A DNA stretch of 64,000 nt, from contig NZ_JAFR01000007.1 in assembly GCF_000526235.1 (NCBI RefSeq), positions 124,001 through 188,000 of the forward strand. Reading direction: 5' to 3'. The number at the start of each line of letters is the position of its first letter. Position 1 is the stretch's first letter. The translations under genes were made by a program, and so were the position numbers. The notes beneath the pieces were generated by a model. It was not told the DNA's origin. It worked only from the letters and a program-made list of their open reading frames with translations, and ran no database searches. Below, piece after piece: positions 36,473 through 45,537 of this stretch. The DNA is from Acholeplasma granularum ATCC 19168. GTDB taxonomy: Bacteria; Bacillota_I; Bacilli_A; Acholeplasmatales; Acholeplasmataceae.

Positions 36473-37756
36473 TTATTTTTGGATTGCGTTTTCTACTAAG
36501 AAGTTTACAGCCTTTTCAAATGAAATATCATTAACTACTAATTCATCATTAATATATTTTTTGATTTCAGCTACATCCATCTTATAATGATTCGCTAGTT
36601 CTTCATAACGTGCATTTAATTCCTCAGGAGTTGTTTCAAAGTTTTCTTTTTTAGCGATAGCTTCAATAACTAATGATTGGAGTACACGTTTTTCTGATTG
36701 CTCTTTAGCTTGAATATTAAATGCTTCTTTTGTTAAACCTGAAAGTTGAATAAATGTATCTAGATCTAATTGATATTGTTTTGCTTGAGCCTCTACATTT
36801 TTAGTAAAGTTTTCAATTTCAGTATCAAACATTACCTGAGGTACATCTACCTTAGCATTTTTTACAACTTCAGCAATAACTAAGTCTGTTAATTGTCTTT
36901 TTGCTTGTTGTTCTTTATTTAAAGTTAAATCAGCTTTAATTGATTCTTTTAACTCAGCAACAGTAGAAACACCTTCACGATTTAAAGACTGAACCCATTC
37001 ATCATTAAGTTCTGCTAATTTTTTTGATTTTATTTCATGTAATAGAACTTTAAATACTGCAGGTTTACCAGCTAGATTTTCAGCTTGATATTGTTCTGGG
37101 AATGTCACATTAACATCTCTTGACTCACCAGCTTTTAGGCCTAACATACCTTCTTCAAACCCTGGAATGAATTGACCACTACCAATTTCTAATGTAAAGT
37201 TTTCAGCTTTTCCACCTTCAAAGGCAACTCCATCTTGGAAACCTTCAAAGTCAAATATAGCAGTGTCTCCATTTTCTAGAGCACCTTCTTTAGGTTCTAA
37301 AACTGCATTTTGAGCAAGTAATCCTTCGATATTTTGATCTACTTCTGCATCAGTTACTTCACTATCAACTTTAGCAACTTCTACCCCTTTATATAAACCT
37401 AATTCTACTTCAGGTTTAATAGCAACTTCAAAACTGATCTCAAAGTCTTCTGTTCTTGAAATTTTATCAAAATCTAAATCGATGTTCATTGGATCTGATA
37501 CAATTGTAAAATCCTTAACTAGTAAAGCATCATTATATTTATGACCGATTGCATGGTTTAATGCTTCAGGATATAAAGCAGTTTCTCCAAATTTTTGTTC
37601 GTATACTTTTTGAGTTACTTTACCTTTTCTAAAACCTTTAATTTCAACATCATCTTTAATATGTGCAAATGCATGTTCTAAAGCATGTTCAAATTCATGT
37701 GGTGTAACTGTAAAAGTAAATTTTACTTGATTCTTATTTATATGTTCAAATTTCAT
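36473..37756 (-). CDS. tig: Trigger factor (ribosome-associated peptidyl-prolyl isomerase)
   Basis: A 427-residue trigger factor. The N-terminal ribosome-binding domain contains IKGFRKGKVTQKVYEQKFG (GFRxGxxP signature; the usual Pro is Thr), the FKBP domain runs from about residue 150 (NGDTAIFDFEGFQDG, then SGQFIPGFEEGMLG) and a long helical C-domain follows. It shields nascent chains. The start is 37756, where GGAGG precedes ATG by five bases; an upstream in-frame codon 12 bases earlier is less likely. Its own extended -10 promoter is visible. Confidence 0.95.
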   Translation of the reverse strand: MKFEHINKNQVKFTFTVTPHEFEHALEHAFAHIKDDVEIKGFRKGKVTQKVYEQKFGETALYPEALNHAIGHKYNDALLVKDFTIVSDPMNIDLDFDKISRTEDFEISFEVAIKPEVELGLYKGVEVAKVDSEVTDAEVDQNIEGLLAQNAVLEPKEGALENGDTAIFDFEGFQDGVAFEGGKAENFTLEIGSGQFIPGFEEGMLGLKAGESRDVNVTFPEQYQAENLAGKPAVFKVLLHEIKSKKLAELNDEWVQSLNREGVSTVAELKESIKADLTLNKEQQAKRQLTDLVIAEVVKNAKVDVPQVMFDTEIENFTKNVEAQAKQYQLDLDTFIQLSGLTKEAFNIQAKEQSEKRVLQSLVIEAIAKKENFETTPEELNARYEELANHYKMDVAEIKKYINDELVVNDISFEKAVNFLVENAIQK

Positions 37757-37786
37757 AATTTCCTCCATAATTGTTTCAACTTTTAT

Positions 37787-37795
37787 ATTATAACA
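37787..37795 (-). promoter_or_regulatory. Extended -10 promoter of tig
   Basis: TGTTATAAT on the minus strand, 30 bases upstream of the tig ATG. Confidence 0.55.
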
Positions 37796-37836
37796 TTTTA
37801 AATATATTTTAAAAGAAAATAGACATAAAATATAGA

Positions 37837-38634
37837 TTAAGATTCAATTTCTTTAATATCATCGTCAGATAATGTGAAATCAAAGATATTTATGTTCTCA
37901 AATTGTCTAATTTTATTGTGTGATTTGGGTATCACTAAAACCCCTCTACTTATTTGATATTTAAGCAATACTTGTGCCCATGTTTTTTGATACTTATAAC
38001 CAATTTTTTCAAATACTTCCTTATTTGGTACAGGATCAAGTGGTCCCCAAGCTGTAACTAAAATATTGTTATTTTGACAAAATTTAATTAACTCATTTTG
38101 CCAGTTACCAGGATTTGATTCGATTTGATTTATCATTGGTTTAATTTCGGCATGATTCATAAGATATGTTAATTGCTCTTCATTAAAATTAGATACACCA
38201 ATTGCTTTAATATGATCGTTTTTATAATAATTTTCTAGTTGACGCCATATTTTTAAGTTTAGCTCATTGCTTTGAGTTGGATGATGAATTAAATATATAT
38301 CAATATATGAGCCTATATTTCTAATAGATTCATTAATGATTCTAATTATCTCCTCATCACTAATATCTGCTAAATTTTTGGATGGAAACTTAGAGGTAAT
38401 TATAACTTCTTGTCTAATTAAATTTGCATCTATAATTGATTTACCAATAACTGCCTCATTTCTATAAGCGACTGCAGTATCAACAAGCTGATAACCATTT
38501 TCATATGCAGTTAAAAGTTCTTTGGTATCCATTGTAATTTCACCTGAATACTCGTTATTAAGTTTTCCAAACGTATTGGTTCCTATTCCTATTTTAGGAA
38601 TCATTAATCCATTACTTAAAGTGAAATATTCCAT
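37837..38634 (-). CDS. Aldo/keto reductase
   Basis: A 265-residue aldo/keto reductase. The catalytic tetrad is visible: Asp and Tyr in QLVDTAVAYRNEAVIG, Lys in IITSKFPS, His in YLIHHPTQS; NADPH-binding VIPKSHNKIRQFENI lies near the C-terminus. It reduces small aldehydes or ketones; the actual substrate is unknown, methylglyoxal-type carbonyls being typical of the family. It ends the run pullulanase-ROK-glucosyltransferase-AKR, 13 bases after the glucosyltransferase. No terminator is visible between it and tig. Confidence 0.88.
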   Translation of the reverse strand: MEYFTLSNGLMIPKIGIGTNTFGKLNNEYSGEITMDTKELLTAYENGYQLVDTAVAYRNEAVIGKSIIDANLIRQEVIITSKFPSKNLADISDEEIIRIINESIRNIGSYIDIYLIHHPTQSNELNLKIWRQLENYYKNDHIKAIGVSNFNEEQLTYLMNHAEIKPMINQIESNPGNWQNELIKFCQNNNILVTAWGPLDPVPNKEVFEKIGYKYQKTWAQVLLKYQISRGVLVIPKSHNKIRQFENINIFDFTLSDDDIKEIES

Positions 38635-38647
38635 ATGAATCTCTCCT

Positions 38648-39646
38648 TTATTTTTTTAGTCTAATAACTTCTTCATAAACTTTTTTTAATTCAATACCAA
38701 TTTTATCTATAGATCTTGCTTCAACAATTTTATATCCATTTTCAATCATTTTAAATTGATTTTCACTCATAGTTTGTTCAATTAACTGCTGAAATTCAAA
38801 ATTGTTGTGTCCTTTTAAAACATGTGTTTTATGTTGTAACCAGTCATAGTAAACAGGTATATCTCTAATAACTATCGGTGTTTTACTTGCTAATGCCTCT
38901 AAAACAACAATACCTTCTGTTTCTTCATAACTTGGGAAGAATACACAATTTGCACCACTAAATGCTCCTTTAATGACACTTCCATCTACATATCCAGCCA
39001 TATATACGTTTTTAGGTTTATTTTTAATTGCTTTTTTAATAAAGTGTGTTGTCATTATCCTAGATAGATGTCCAAACCATATAAATTTGACATCTGGCAT
39101 TGATTTTGCAACTTCAATAAAATCGTGAAGCCCTTTTCTTTCAAATAATAGTCCTACACCAATAACAACTCTATCTAATTTATCTAAATTAAAATATTTT
39201 CTAAAAGCATCTACATTATCTTGTTTATATAAATACTGTTCTAAATCAATTCCATTGGATATAGCTCTTACTGGAGCTTTTACCACATGCATTGACTCTA
39301 TTAGAAATTTAGAATATCTAGTTGGCGTGATAATTAAGTCTGCATGACCGTATATATTTTGTAAATGTTTATAGAAAAATGGTGCAATAAATCTCCAGTA
39401 TGCAAAACTTCTTCTAAAATCTTGAACAGTTGAATGACCATGAACAATAACCGGGTGTTTTTTCCTAAATTTTTTAATTTTACCAACTTGCGCGATATTG
39501 ACATGTACTAAATCATAGTTGTCATTAGGATCTGTTGTATATTGAACACCAGCTGATTCAAGTGCACGCTTTTGATGATAAAATGCACGTCCTATCCCTG
39601 ATTTTTTTAACATTCCTTGTTTTTGTGAGTATAAAAGTACTTTCAT
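38648..39646 (-). CDS. Glycolipid glucosyltransferase (GT4), probable diglucosyldiacylglycerol synthase
   Basis: A 332-residue GT-B enzyme of family 4. The N-terminus KVLLYSQKQ...KKSGIGRAFYHQKRALE, TTDPNDNYDLVHVN, IVHGHSTVQDFRRSF and ITPTRYSKFLIES matches the group that adds a second sugar to monoglucosyldiacylglycerol (Acholeplasma DGS, pneumococcal CpoA, LafB-like). The nucleotide-sugar motif ETEGIVVLEAL (E-x7-E) is near residue 245. It would act at the inner membrane face to make a bilayer-forming glycolipid. The start at 39646 is set by GGGG ten bases upstream; an ATG 21 bases earlier lies before it. Product linkage is inferred. Confidence 0.85.
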   Translation of the reverse strand: MKVLLYSQKQGMLKKSGIGRAFYHQKRALESAGVQYTTDPNDNYDLVHVNIAQVGKIKKFRKKHPVIVHGHSTVQDFRRSFAYWRFIAPFFYKHLQNIYGHADLIITPTRYSKFLIESMHVVKAPVRAISNGIDLEQYLYKQDNVDAFRKYFNLDKLDRVVIGVGLLFERKGLHDFIEVAKSMPDVKFIWFGHLSRIMTTHFIKKAIKNKPKNVYMAGYVDGSVIKGAFSGANCVFFPSYEETEGIVVLEALASKTPIVIRDIPVYYDWLQHKTHVLKGHNNFEFQQLIEQTMSENQFKMIENGYKIVEARSIDKIGIELKKVYEEVIRLKK

Positions 39647-39679
39647 TTTGAAAAAACCCCGTTTCATTTCTTTTTATTA

Positions 39680-40561
39680 TTAAATATTTAAATAGTTTCT
39701 ACCATTAATTACTGCACCTAGTACACCTGAATTAATACTTTTTTGAGCATAATATACTTTGAAGTTTGCTTTTGTATTATCAGCATATAGGTTGTCTTGT
39801 ATTAATTTTTCCAAATAACTTTTTGGAAATTGATCACTCATGATAACACCTCCACCTAAAATGATGGTGGATATATCTAAAAAAGTGATCATCGTTGTAA
39901 TATAGATTGCTAAAAGGTGAAGATAATCTTGTATTGGTTCACTTTCTAAGTGGTGTATGAATATTTCTTCAAACGGTGTATCACTAAAGTATTCATTATG
40001 GATGTTTTTTAAATTGAATCCTGAAACTACTGATTCTAAATCCTTTTGTTTATGATTATATAAAATACTTCTTAAATATATCGGTACATGCCCTATTTCC
40101 CCTGCAGCACCAAAGTCTCCTTGATACATCATGTTATTAATTCTAATTGCACTACCAAAACCAGTTCCTAAATAAAAGCCTAATATCGATTTATTTTCAT
40201 TTATTCCAAATAATTTTGCATCATACAACATTAAAACATTCACATCATTTCCAATAACAATAGGTATATTTAACTTTTCTTGTAACTCATTTAAATAGGT
40301 ACCTTCAAATGATTTTTGATTTGGGATATTTAATACATTTAATGTGTTTTGGTCTACCAGACCTGGAAACCCAATTGAAATTAATTTAATTTTGTATTGA
40401 TTTTTATATTTATTAACAAAGTTTTCTATTAATTTGTCTAAGTTACGGCCAACTTCATCGGATTTATATTTTGATTCAAATAGTATATTTAAATTTTGAT
40501 CAACTAATCCAATACGAATATTTGTGCCACCACAGTCAATACCAACATAATAGTCATTCAT
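39680..40561 (-). CDS. ROK family sugar kinase (probable glucokinase)
   Basis: A 293-residue ROK protein. Phosphate-binding YVGIDCGGTNIRIGLVDQ at the N-terminus, catalytic region PIVIGNDVNVL (Asp near residue 103), and GAAGEIGHVPIYL. In typical ROK kinases GEIGH is followed by a zinc site CxCGxxGC; here the corresponding stretch (SILYNHKQKDLESVVSG) has no Cys, so the metal site is lost. Placed 4 bases after the pullulanase gene, it probably phosphorylates glucose released from glucan, but another hexose cannot be excluded. Confidence 0.83.
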   Translation of the reverse strand: MNDYYVGIDCGGTNIRIGLVDQNLNILFESKYKSDEVGRNLDKLIENFVNKYKNQYKIKLISIGFPGLVDQNTLNVLNIPNQKSFEGTYLNELQEKLNIPIVIGNDVNVLMLYDAKLFGINENKSILGFYLGTGFGSAIRINNMMYQGDFGAAGEIGHVPIYLRSILYNHKQKDLESVVSGFNLKNIHNEYFSDTPFEEIFIHHLESEPIQDYLHLLAIYITTMITFLDISTIILGGGVIMSDQFPKSYLEKLIQDNLYADNTKANFKVYYAQKSINSGVLGAVINGRNYLNI

Positions 40562-40565
40562 GTTA

Positions 40566-42521
40566 TCATACTTTCCTTTTAATTATATATACACCTGGTT
40601 TACTTAAAATATATTGATCTGATTTTTTTGATACCAGTTGTGAACTAAATATCATTTTACCATTATTTGGTATAGAAATTTCTTTAAAATCATTTTTTAG
40701 ATAATGAGTTAATTCATACGTTTTTGATTTTAACACATATGTGATGTATTCATGTCCTAAAAAAACATCAATATTTTCATTATTGTAAAAATCATATCTA
40801 TAAACTTTATATGACTTACGTAGTTTCAAGATTTGGTTGAATTTTTCTACACTTTTAGGAATGTCCCATTTTATCTGATTAATATCATCAGGGCTTTTAT
40901 AGGAGTTTTCAACACCTTTTTTACTTCTATATAATTCTTGACCTGCATGATAAAATGGCACACCTTGTGAGATTGCTATTACATGATTTGCAAAATCTTG
41001 ATAAATTTGTTTAACTTTTATATCATCATAGTTGAATGCTAATGTATCAAATAATGTTAAGTTATCATGACATTCAACATAGTTTAATGATTTATTAGGT
41101 GTATCAAAGATGTGTGGAGAGCCCAGCAAGGCTTGTAATACATCTTTTAAATGTTTTTTACTTCCTGTTGCAAAACCTAGATTTTTAGTATGAAGTTCAC
41201 CTTTAAAAAGATTTCTATAAAAATCATTAAAATGACCAATGTTTTTCATTAGAGCTTGATTACTCATATTACTTCTTTTTATTTTTGGTAATGCATTATC
41301 CATATTCCAGCCTTCACCATAAAGCATAATATTTGGATTAATTTTTCTTAATACCCTTTCAATTTCATTCATCGTATCAACATCCATTAATCCCATTAAA
41401 TCAAATCTAAAGCCATCGATTTTATAATTTTTGACAAAGTGGATGAGTGAATCGATTATTAATCGTCTTACCATGTAATTTGTAGTTTCAATATCGTTTT
41501 CTAAAAAAGCTGAATGTGTTTGTTTATAATGTTTATCGTGTCTATAGAAATATCCTGGAACAAACAGGTCATATGGAAACAATGAACGTTCATAAACGTG
41601 ATTATAAACCACATCCATATTCACTCCAAGTCCAAGATCATGTGCAGTGTCAACTAAATATCTAAATTCGTTTATACGAGTATAAGGGTTATTTGGATCT
41701 TTAGATAACCATCCTTCTAAAGCAAAGTATTGCATTGGATTGTATCCCCAATTATAATACAAATCTTTATTTATATCATCAACACCATAAAAATCATAAA
41801 CAGGTAAAACTTGAAAGTGTGTCATGCCTAAGTTTTTAATATATGATAAAACACTTTGACCTAACTTGTTAGAATGTTGTGTCACACCTAAAAATGTTCC
41901 TTTATCTTCAACATCTAAATCAATTGTTAAATCTCTAATCATACCTTCATAAATTACAGCATCGGTATACTTATTTAATTTTATATGTTCTGTTTTTTGT
42001 TTATACAATTTTTCTGGATTAATAATCACAGAATTGTTTAAATCACTTGCAAGGGTATAAGGGTCTTTAGCAAGTACGAATTGATCGACTAAACGAACAT
42101 TATAAATGTATGTTTTATCCTCTAAATTACCTAAAACTTCCCTAAACCAGGTACCACCTTCTAAATATGTCATAGGATATGCTTTATCATCTACAAGTAC
42201 AAATACTTCTTTAGCAACAGGACTATACACATAAAACTTTGTTGATTCTTTGGTATAGACCGCTCCTAATGGTCCATCATATCTATATTTTTTTTCAAAT
42301 GAATTTTTTAGAGTCACAAGACCTATATTTAATGGATACGCGTGATGATTAATATATATAGTATCTGCTATATGCAAATCTATTTCTTTATTCGATTTAA
42401 AATACTGATTTTGTTCTTGATTTTTATACCATGATATTTCATATCCATTAATACGAATATCATATATATATTCTATAGATTCAATTCTTATGAGTTGTAA
42501 ATCATCAATAAATGCTTTCAT
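40566..42521 (-). CDS. pulA: Type I pullulanase (glycogen/alpha-glucan debranching enzyme)
   Basis: A 651-residue GH13 enzyme that hydrolyses alpha-1,6 branches. The order is an N-terminal strand-rich domain (AFIDDLQLIRIES), CBM48 (GPLGAVYTKESTKFYVYSPV), then catalytic barrel with YNWGYNP (type I pullulanase signature, near residue 260), VNMDVVYNHVYE (region I), DGFRFDLMGL (II, nucleophile Asp), LYGEGWN (III, Glu) and VECHDNLTL (IV). No signal peptide, so it acts on cytoplasmic glucan. I start it at 42521; the reading frame continues open upstream but would run into the divergent lacI gene. The ribosome binding site is weak. Confidence 0.92.
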   Translation of the reverse strand: MKAFIDDLQLIRIESIEYIYDIRINGYEISWYKNQEQNQYFKSNKEIDLHIADTIYINHHAYPLNIGLVTLKNSFEKKYRYDGPLGAVYTKESTKFYVYSPVAKEVFVLVDDKAYPMTYLEGGTWFREVLGNLEDKTYIYNVRLVDQFVLAKDPYTLASDLNNSVIINPEKLYKQKTEHIKLNKYTDAVIYEGMIRDLTIDLDVEDKGTFLGVTQHSNKLGQSVLSYIKNLGMTHFQVLPVYDFYGVDDINKDLYYNWGYNPMQYFALEGWLSKDPNNPYTRINEFRYLVDTAHDLGLGVNMDVVYNHVYERSLFPYDLFVPGYFYRHDKHYKQTHSAFLENDIETTNYMVRRLIIDSLIHFVKNYKIDGFRFDLMGLMDVDTMNEIERVLRKINPNIMLYGEGWNMDNALPKIKRSNMSNQALMKNIGHFNDFYRNLFKGELHTKNLGFATGSKKHLKDVLQALLGSPHIFDTPNKSLNYVECHDNLTLFDTLAFNYDDIKVKQIYQDFANHVIAISQGVPFYHAGQELYRSKKGVENSYKSPDDINQIKWDIPKSVEKFNQILKLRKSYKVYRYDFYNNENIDVFLGHEYITYVLKSKTYELTHYLKNDFKEISIPNNGKMIFSSQLVSKKSDQYILSKPGVYIIKRKV

Positions 42522-42563
42522 ATATATTTGATTGCCTGCACTTTCGTTTATTTTCTTTTTATG

Positions 42564-42572
42564 TGTTAAAAT
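42564..42572 (+). promoter_or_regulatory. Extended -10 promoter of the LacI-type gene
   Basis: TGTTAAAAT, a TGn-extended -10, 24 bases before the ATG at 42597; AAGGGGTG is the ribosome binding site. Confidence 0.45.
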
Positions 42573-42596
42573 ATTATTAATATAAGGGGTGTTAAA

Positions 42597-43568
42597 ATGA
42601 AACCAACCATTAAAGATGTTGCCAAAAAAGCAAATGTTAGTATTTCGACTGTATCTAGAGTAATCAATAAAAAAGGTTATGTCCATGAAGATACTAAAAT
42701 ACTTATTGAAAAATCAATTGCTGAACTAGGATTTGTTCCAAATCAATTAGCTAGAAGTTTAACTAATAGATCCAGTAAGATTATTGCAGTAATTGTGCCA
42801 CATATCGGGCCATACTTTTACGGTGAACTTTTAGAATCTATTGAATCTCAAGCTCAAGCCAATGGCTATAAAATAATGTTCTTTAACGTTCAAGATGACC
42901 CTGATAGAGAGTTAGAATACATCAAATTCTTTGAACAATACAATATTGAAGGCATTATTGTTGCATCTAATTTCCAAAACACATCGAAGCTTGATGAGAT
43001 TAAAGTACCAATTATTTCAATTGATCATATTATGGATGAAACAATTCCATCTATAACAGCAGACTCTGTTAAGGCTGGTGAATTAGCAGCCAAAAGACTT
43101 ATTTCAGGTGGTTCTAAAAACTTAGCTGTATTTAGAGGTCCAAGTTTTTTAATGACAACAATTGAACGTACATTAGGTTTTAATAAAGTACTTAAAAAGC
43201 ATAAAATGCACGCTGATGTATTTGACTTTGACCTAGTCAATCCAGATGCAAAATTAATCGAACAAGTTTTAAGAGCTAATCCTCATATCGATGGCATTTT
43301 CGCCTATTCTGATACAATGGCTCTTGTTATTTCCTCTCTCTTACAAAAACTTGGTAAAAGGATACCAGAGGATGTCCAAATTATTGGTTATGACAATACA
43401 CCTTTTGTTGAATGGATTAGACCTTCACTTACAACAATTGCTCAGCCAATTAATCTCTTAGGTAAACAAGCATTTATCAATTTAACACGATTAATTCGTG
43501 GAATCGATCTTCCTACTCTTCACGAGGTGATGGATGTAGAATTAATTGAAAGAGAATCTACAAGATAA
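42597..43568 (+). CDS. LacI family transcriptional regulator of glucan/maltodextrin genes
   Basis: A 323-residue LacI-type repressor. The N-terminal HTH is TIKDVAKKANVSISTVSRVI, the hinge helix follows near residue 50 (NQLARSLTNR), and the periplasmic-binding-like sugar domain covers the rest (IIAVIVPHIGPYFYGELLES; IFAYSDTMALVISSLLQKLG; ITAD...; GYDNTPFVEW). It is divergent from pullulanase across 75 bases and convergent with glgB, so it likely senses maltodextrin or a related sugar and controls this cluster. It could also be the organism's CcpA-like regulator; that is less likely from its location. Confidence 0.87.
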   Translation: MKPTIKDVAKKANVSISTVSRVINKKGYVHEDTKILIEKSIAELGFVPNQLARSLTNRSSKIIAVIVPHIGPYFYGELLESIESQAQANGYKIMFFNVQDDPDRELEYIKFFEQYNIEGIIVASNFQNTSKLDEIKVPIISIDHIMDETIPSITADSVKAGELAAKRLISGGSKNLAVFRGPSFLMTTIERTLGFNKVLKKHKMHADVFDFDLVNPDAKLIEQVLRANPHIDGIFAYSDTMALVISSLLQKLGKRIPEDVQIIGYDNTPFVEWIRPSLTTIAQPINLLGKQAFINLTRLIRGIDLPTLHEVMDVELIERESTR

Positions 43569-43591
43569 GAATCCTTAGGGGTTCTTTTTTT
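43567..43591 (+). terminator. Terminator of the LacI-type gene
   Basis: Stem AAGAATCC/GGGTTCTT (43567-43574 with 43579-43586, one G-U pair), loop TTAG, then T7. It also contains the stop codon of the convergent glgB gene. Confidence 0.78.
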
Positions 43592-45428
43592 CATATTTTA
43601 ATATAATACTTGTTAGTCCAGCAAGTTGAAGTTTAATATGGTATGGTTGATTATTTCTACCATCATTAAATGCATCAAGTAATGCCCCGTTATAGAGATT
43701 TGACCCATGATATATATCTTTGTTTGAATTTAGTATTTCATGATAACTGCCATCAAAAGGTACACCTATTTCATATGCATGGTAAAAATTAGGCGTCAAA
43801 TTATGAACAATTACTAAAACCTCATTTTCTGATTCTCTGGTATAAGCAAAAACTGAGTTATCTTTATGGTCTACAATTAACCACTTAAAGCCACTTGGAT
43901 CATGATCTTTTTCATACATTGCACTATGATGTCTATAAACTTGAGCTAAATCTTTAAAATATCTGTTCAGGCTATCATGTATTGGAAATTCAAACAAATT
44001 CCAATCAAGTGATTTTTTGAAATTCCATTCACTGATTTGTCCAAACTCTTGACCCATAAATAATAGTTTTTTTCCTGGTTGGGTCATAAAATACGTTAAT
44101 AAAGTCTTATAATGTGAAAACTTTTCATAGTAACTTCCTGGCATTTTTGAAAGTAATGAACCTTTTAGATGGACAACTTCATCGTGACTAAAAGGTAATA
44201 TAAATTGCTCATTATAAGCATACATTAAACCAAATGTTAACTTATCATGATGAAATTTTCTGTATATTGGATCTTGTTTAAAATAATATAAAGTATCATT
44301 CATAAACCCCATATTCCACTTATAATTAAACCCAATACCACCCATATTGGTTGGTTTTGTTACTAAAGGATATGCTGTTGAATCTTCTGCTGAAAATATG
44401 AAACGGTCATCTTTACTGAAAACATGTTTAGATATTTCTTTAAGAAAATCAATAGCTTCTTTATTTTCACCTAGATTAGAATCTCCTAAGTAATAAATCA
44501 AGTTTGAAACTGCATCTATTCTAAAGCCATCAACATGAAAATAATCAATCCAAAAGTTTAATGCTGACATCATAAAACTTCTAGTAATTCCTTTATTAAA
44601 ATCAAGATTTGCTGTTCCCCAGTTAATATTTTCTCTTCTTTTTTCATCTTCATATTCATAGAGGTTTGTACCATCAAACTTAAATAATCCAAAATCATCT
44701 TTATTTATGTGTCCCAAGACCCAATCTAGTATAATTCCTATACCATTTTGATGACATTTATCAATAAAATACATTAAATCTTTTGGTGTACCATACCTTG
44801 ATGTGGCTGCAAAAAAACCAGTCCCTTGATACCCCCAAGAATCATCAAGTGGGTGCTCATAAACAGGCATCAGTTCAATATGTGTAAATCCATTTGATTT
44901 AACATGTTTTATTAAATCATCAACCACTTCATTATACTTTCTAAATTGTCCGTGATCACGTTTCCAAGAACCTAGATGTACTTCATAGATTAACATTGGT
45001 TCCTTATAGACATGTTTTTTATTTTTAAACCATTTTTCATCATTCCACTTATAGCCATCAATATCATAAACCTTTGAACCATTTGCAGGTCTAAGTTCTG
45101 CATAATATGCAAATGGGTCAGCCTTGTATAGAATTTGGCCATTAAAAAGATGAATTTCATATTTATAAGTAGACCATTCATAATTTTTAGGTATTGTTAT
45201 TGACCAAAATCCTTGTGGATGTATTTTAGTTAATACGTGTTTCCAACCCTCATAATTATTAAAATCAGCAATCAATCGTACTTCTTTGGCATTTGGAGCA
45301 TAAACACTAAATGTGGTAGAAACAATCTCGTTATTTTTATTTTTATTTAATGTAGATCCCAAAAAATCATAAGATAGATAGTTTTTCCCAAGTAAATATA
45401 AATCAGCATGTTCATTAGTAAATGGCAA
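43575..45428 (-). CDS. glgB: 1,4-alpha-glucan branching enzyme
   Basis: A GH13_9 branching enzyme of about 617 residues: CBM48 (TTFSVYAPNAKEVRLIADFN) then the barrel with ILDWVLGHINKDDFG (region I), DGFRIDAVSNLIY (II, Asp nucleophile), IFSAEDSTAYP (III, Glu acid/base) and LPFSHDEVVHLKGSLL (IV). It makes alpha-1,6 branches. The start is most likely TTG at 45428: GGGGGAGG lies 8 bases before it, whereas the ATG at 45446 has no ribosome binding site and sits in front of that sequence. In either case the family N-terminus is intact. Confidence 0.92.
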   Translation of the reverse strand: MPFTNEHADLYLLGKNYLSYDFLGSTLNKNKNNEIVSTTFSVYAPNAKEVRLIADFNNYEGWKHVLTKIHPQGFWSITIPKNYEWSTYKYEIHLFNGQILYKADPFAYYAELRPANGSKVYDIDGYKWNDEKWFKNKKHVYKEPMLIYEVHLGSWKRDHGQFRKYNEVVDDLIKHVKSNGFTHIELMPVYEHPLDDSWGYQGTGFFAATSRYGTPKDLMYFIDKCHQNGIGIILDWVLGHINKDDFGLFKFDGTNLYEYEDEKRRENINWGTANLDFNKGITRSFMMSALNFWIDYFHVDGFRIDAVSNLIYYLGDSNLGENKEAIDFLKEISKHVFSKDDRFIFSAEDSTAYPLVTKPTNMGGIGFNYKWNMGFMNDTLYYFKQDPIYRKFHHDKLTFGLMYAYNEQFILPFSHDEVVHLKGSLLSKMPGSYYEKFSHYKTLLTYFMTQPGKKLLFMGQEFGQISEWNFKKSLDWNLFEFPIHDSLNRYFKDLAQVYRHHSAMYEKDHDPSGFKWLIVDHKDNSVFAYTRESENEVLVIVHNLTPNFYHAYEIGVPFDGSYHEILNSNKDIYHGSNLYNGALLDAFNDGRNNQPYHIKLQLAGLTSIILKYEKKNP

Positions 45429-45466
45429 TTTAATTTCCTCCCCCATAATTTGATAATTGTAAGTTA

Positions 45467-45472
45467 ATTATA
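45467..45472 (-). promoter_or_regulatory. -10 element of glgB
   Basis: TATAAT on the minus strand, 38 bases upstream of the TTG start of glgB, just past the glgP terminator. No convincing -35. Confidence 0.45.
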
Positions 45473-45490
45473 TTTTACACTCATTTGATA

Positions 45491-45519
45491 GAAAAACGGC
45501 CTTATTTATTAAATAAGGC
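45491..45519 (-). terminator. Terminator of glgP
   Basis: Stem GCCTTATTT/AAATAAGGC (45499-45507 with 45511-45519), loop ATT; T5 follows on the minus strand. Confidence 0.75.
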
Positions 45520-45537
45520 TCATTTTTAAAGATTTAA

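Noticed and set aside
42522-42686. Upstream extension of the pullulanase frame
   Set aside because: It would overlap the divergent lacI start and promoter; the family N-terminus begins at AFIDDLQ after 42521.
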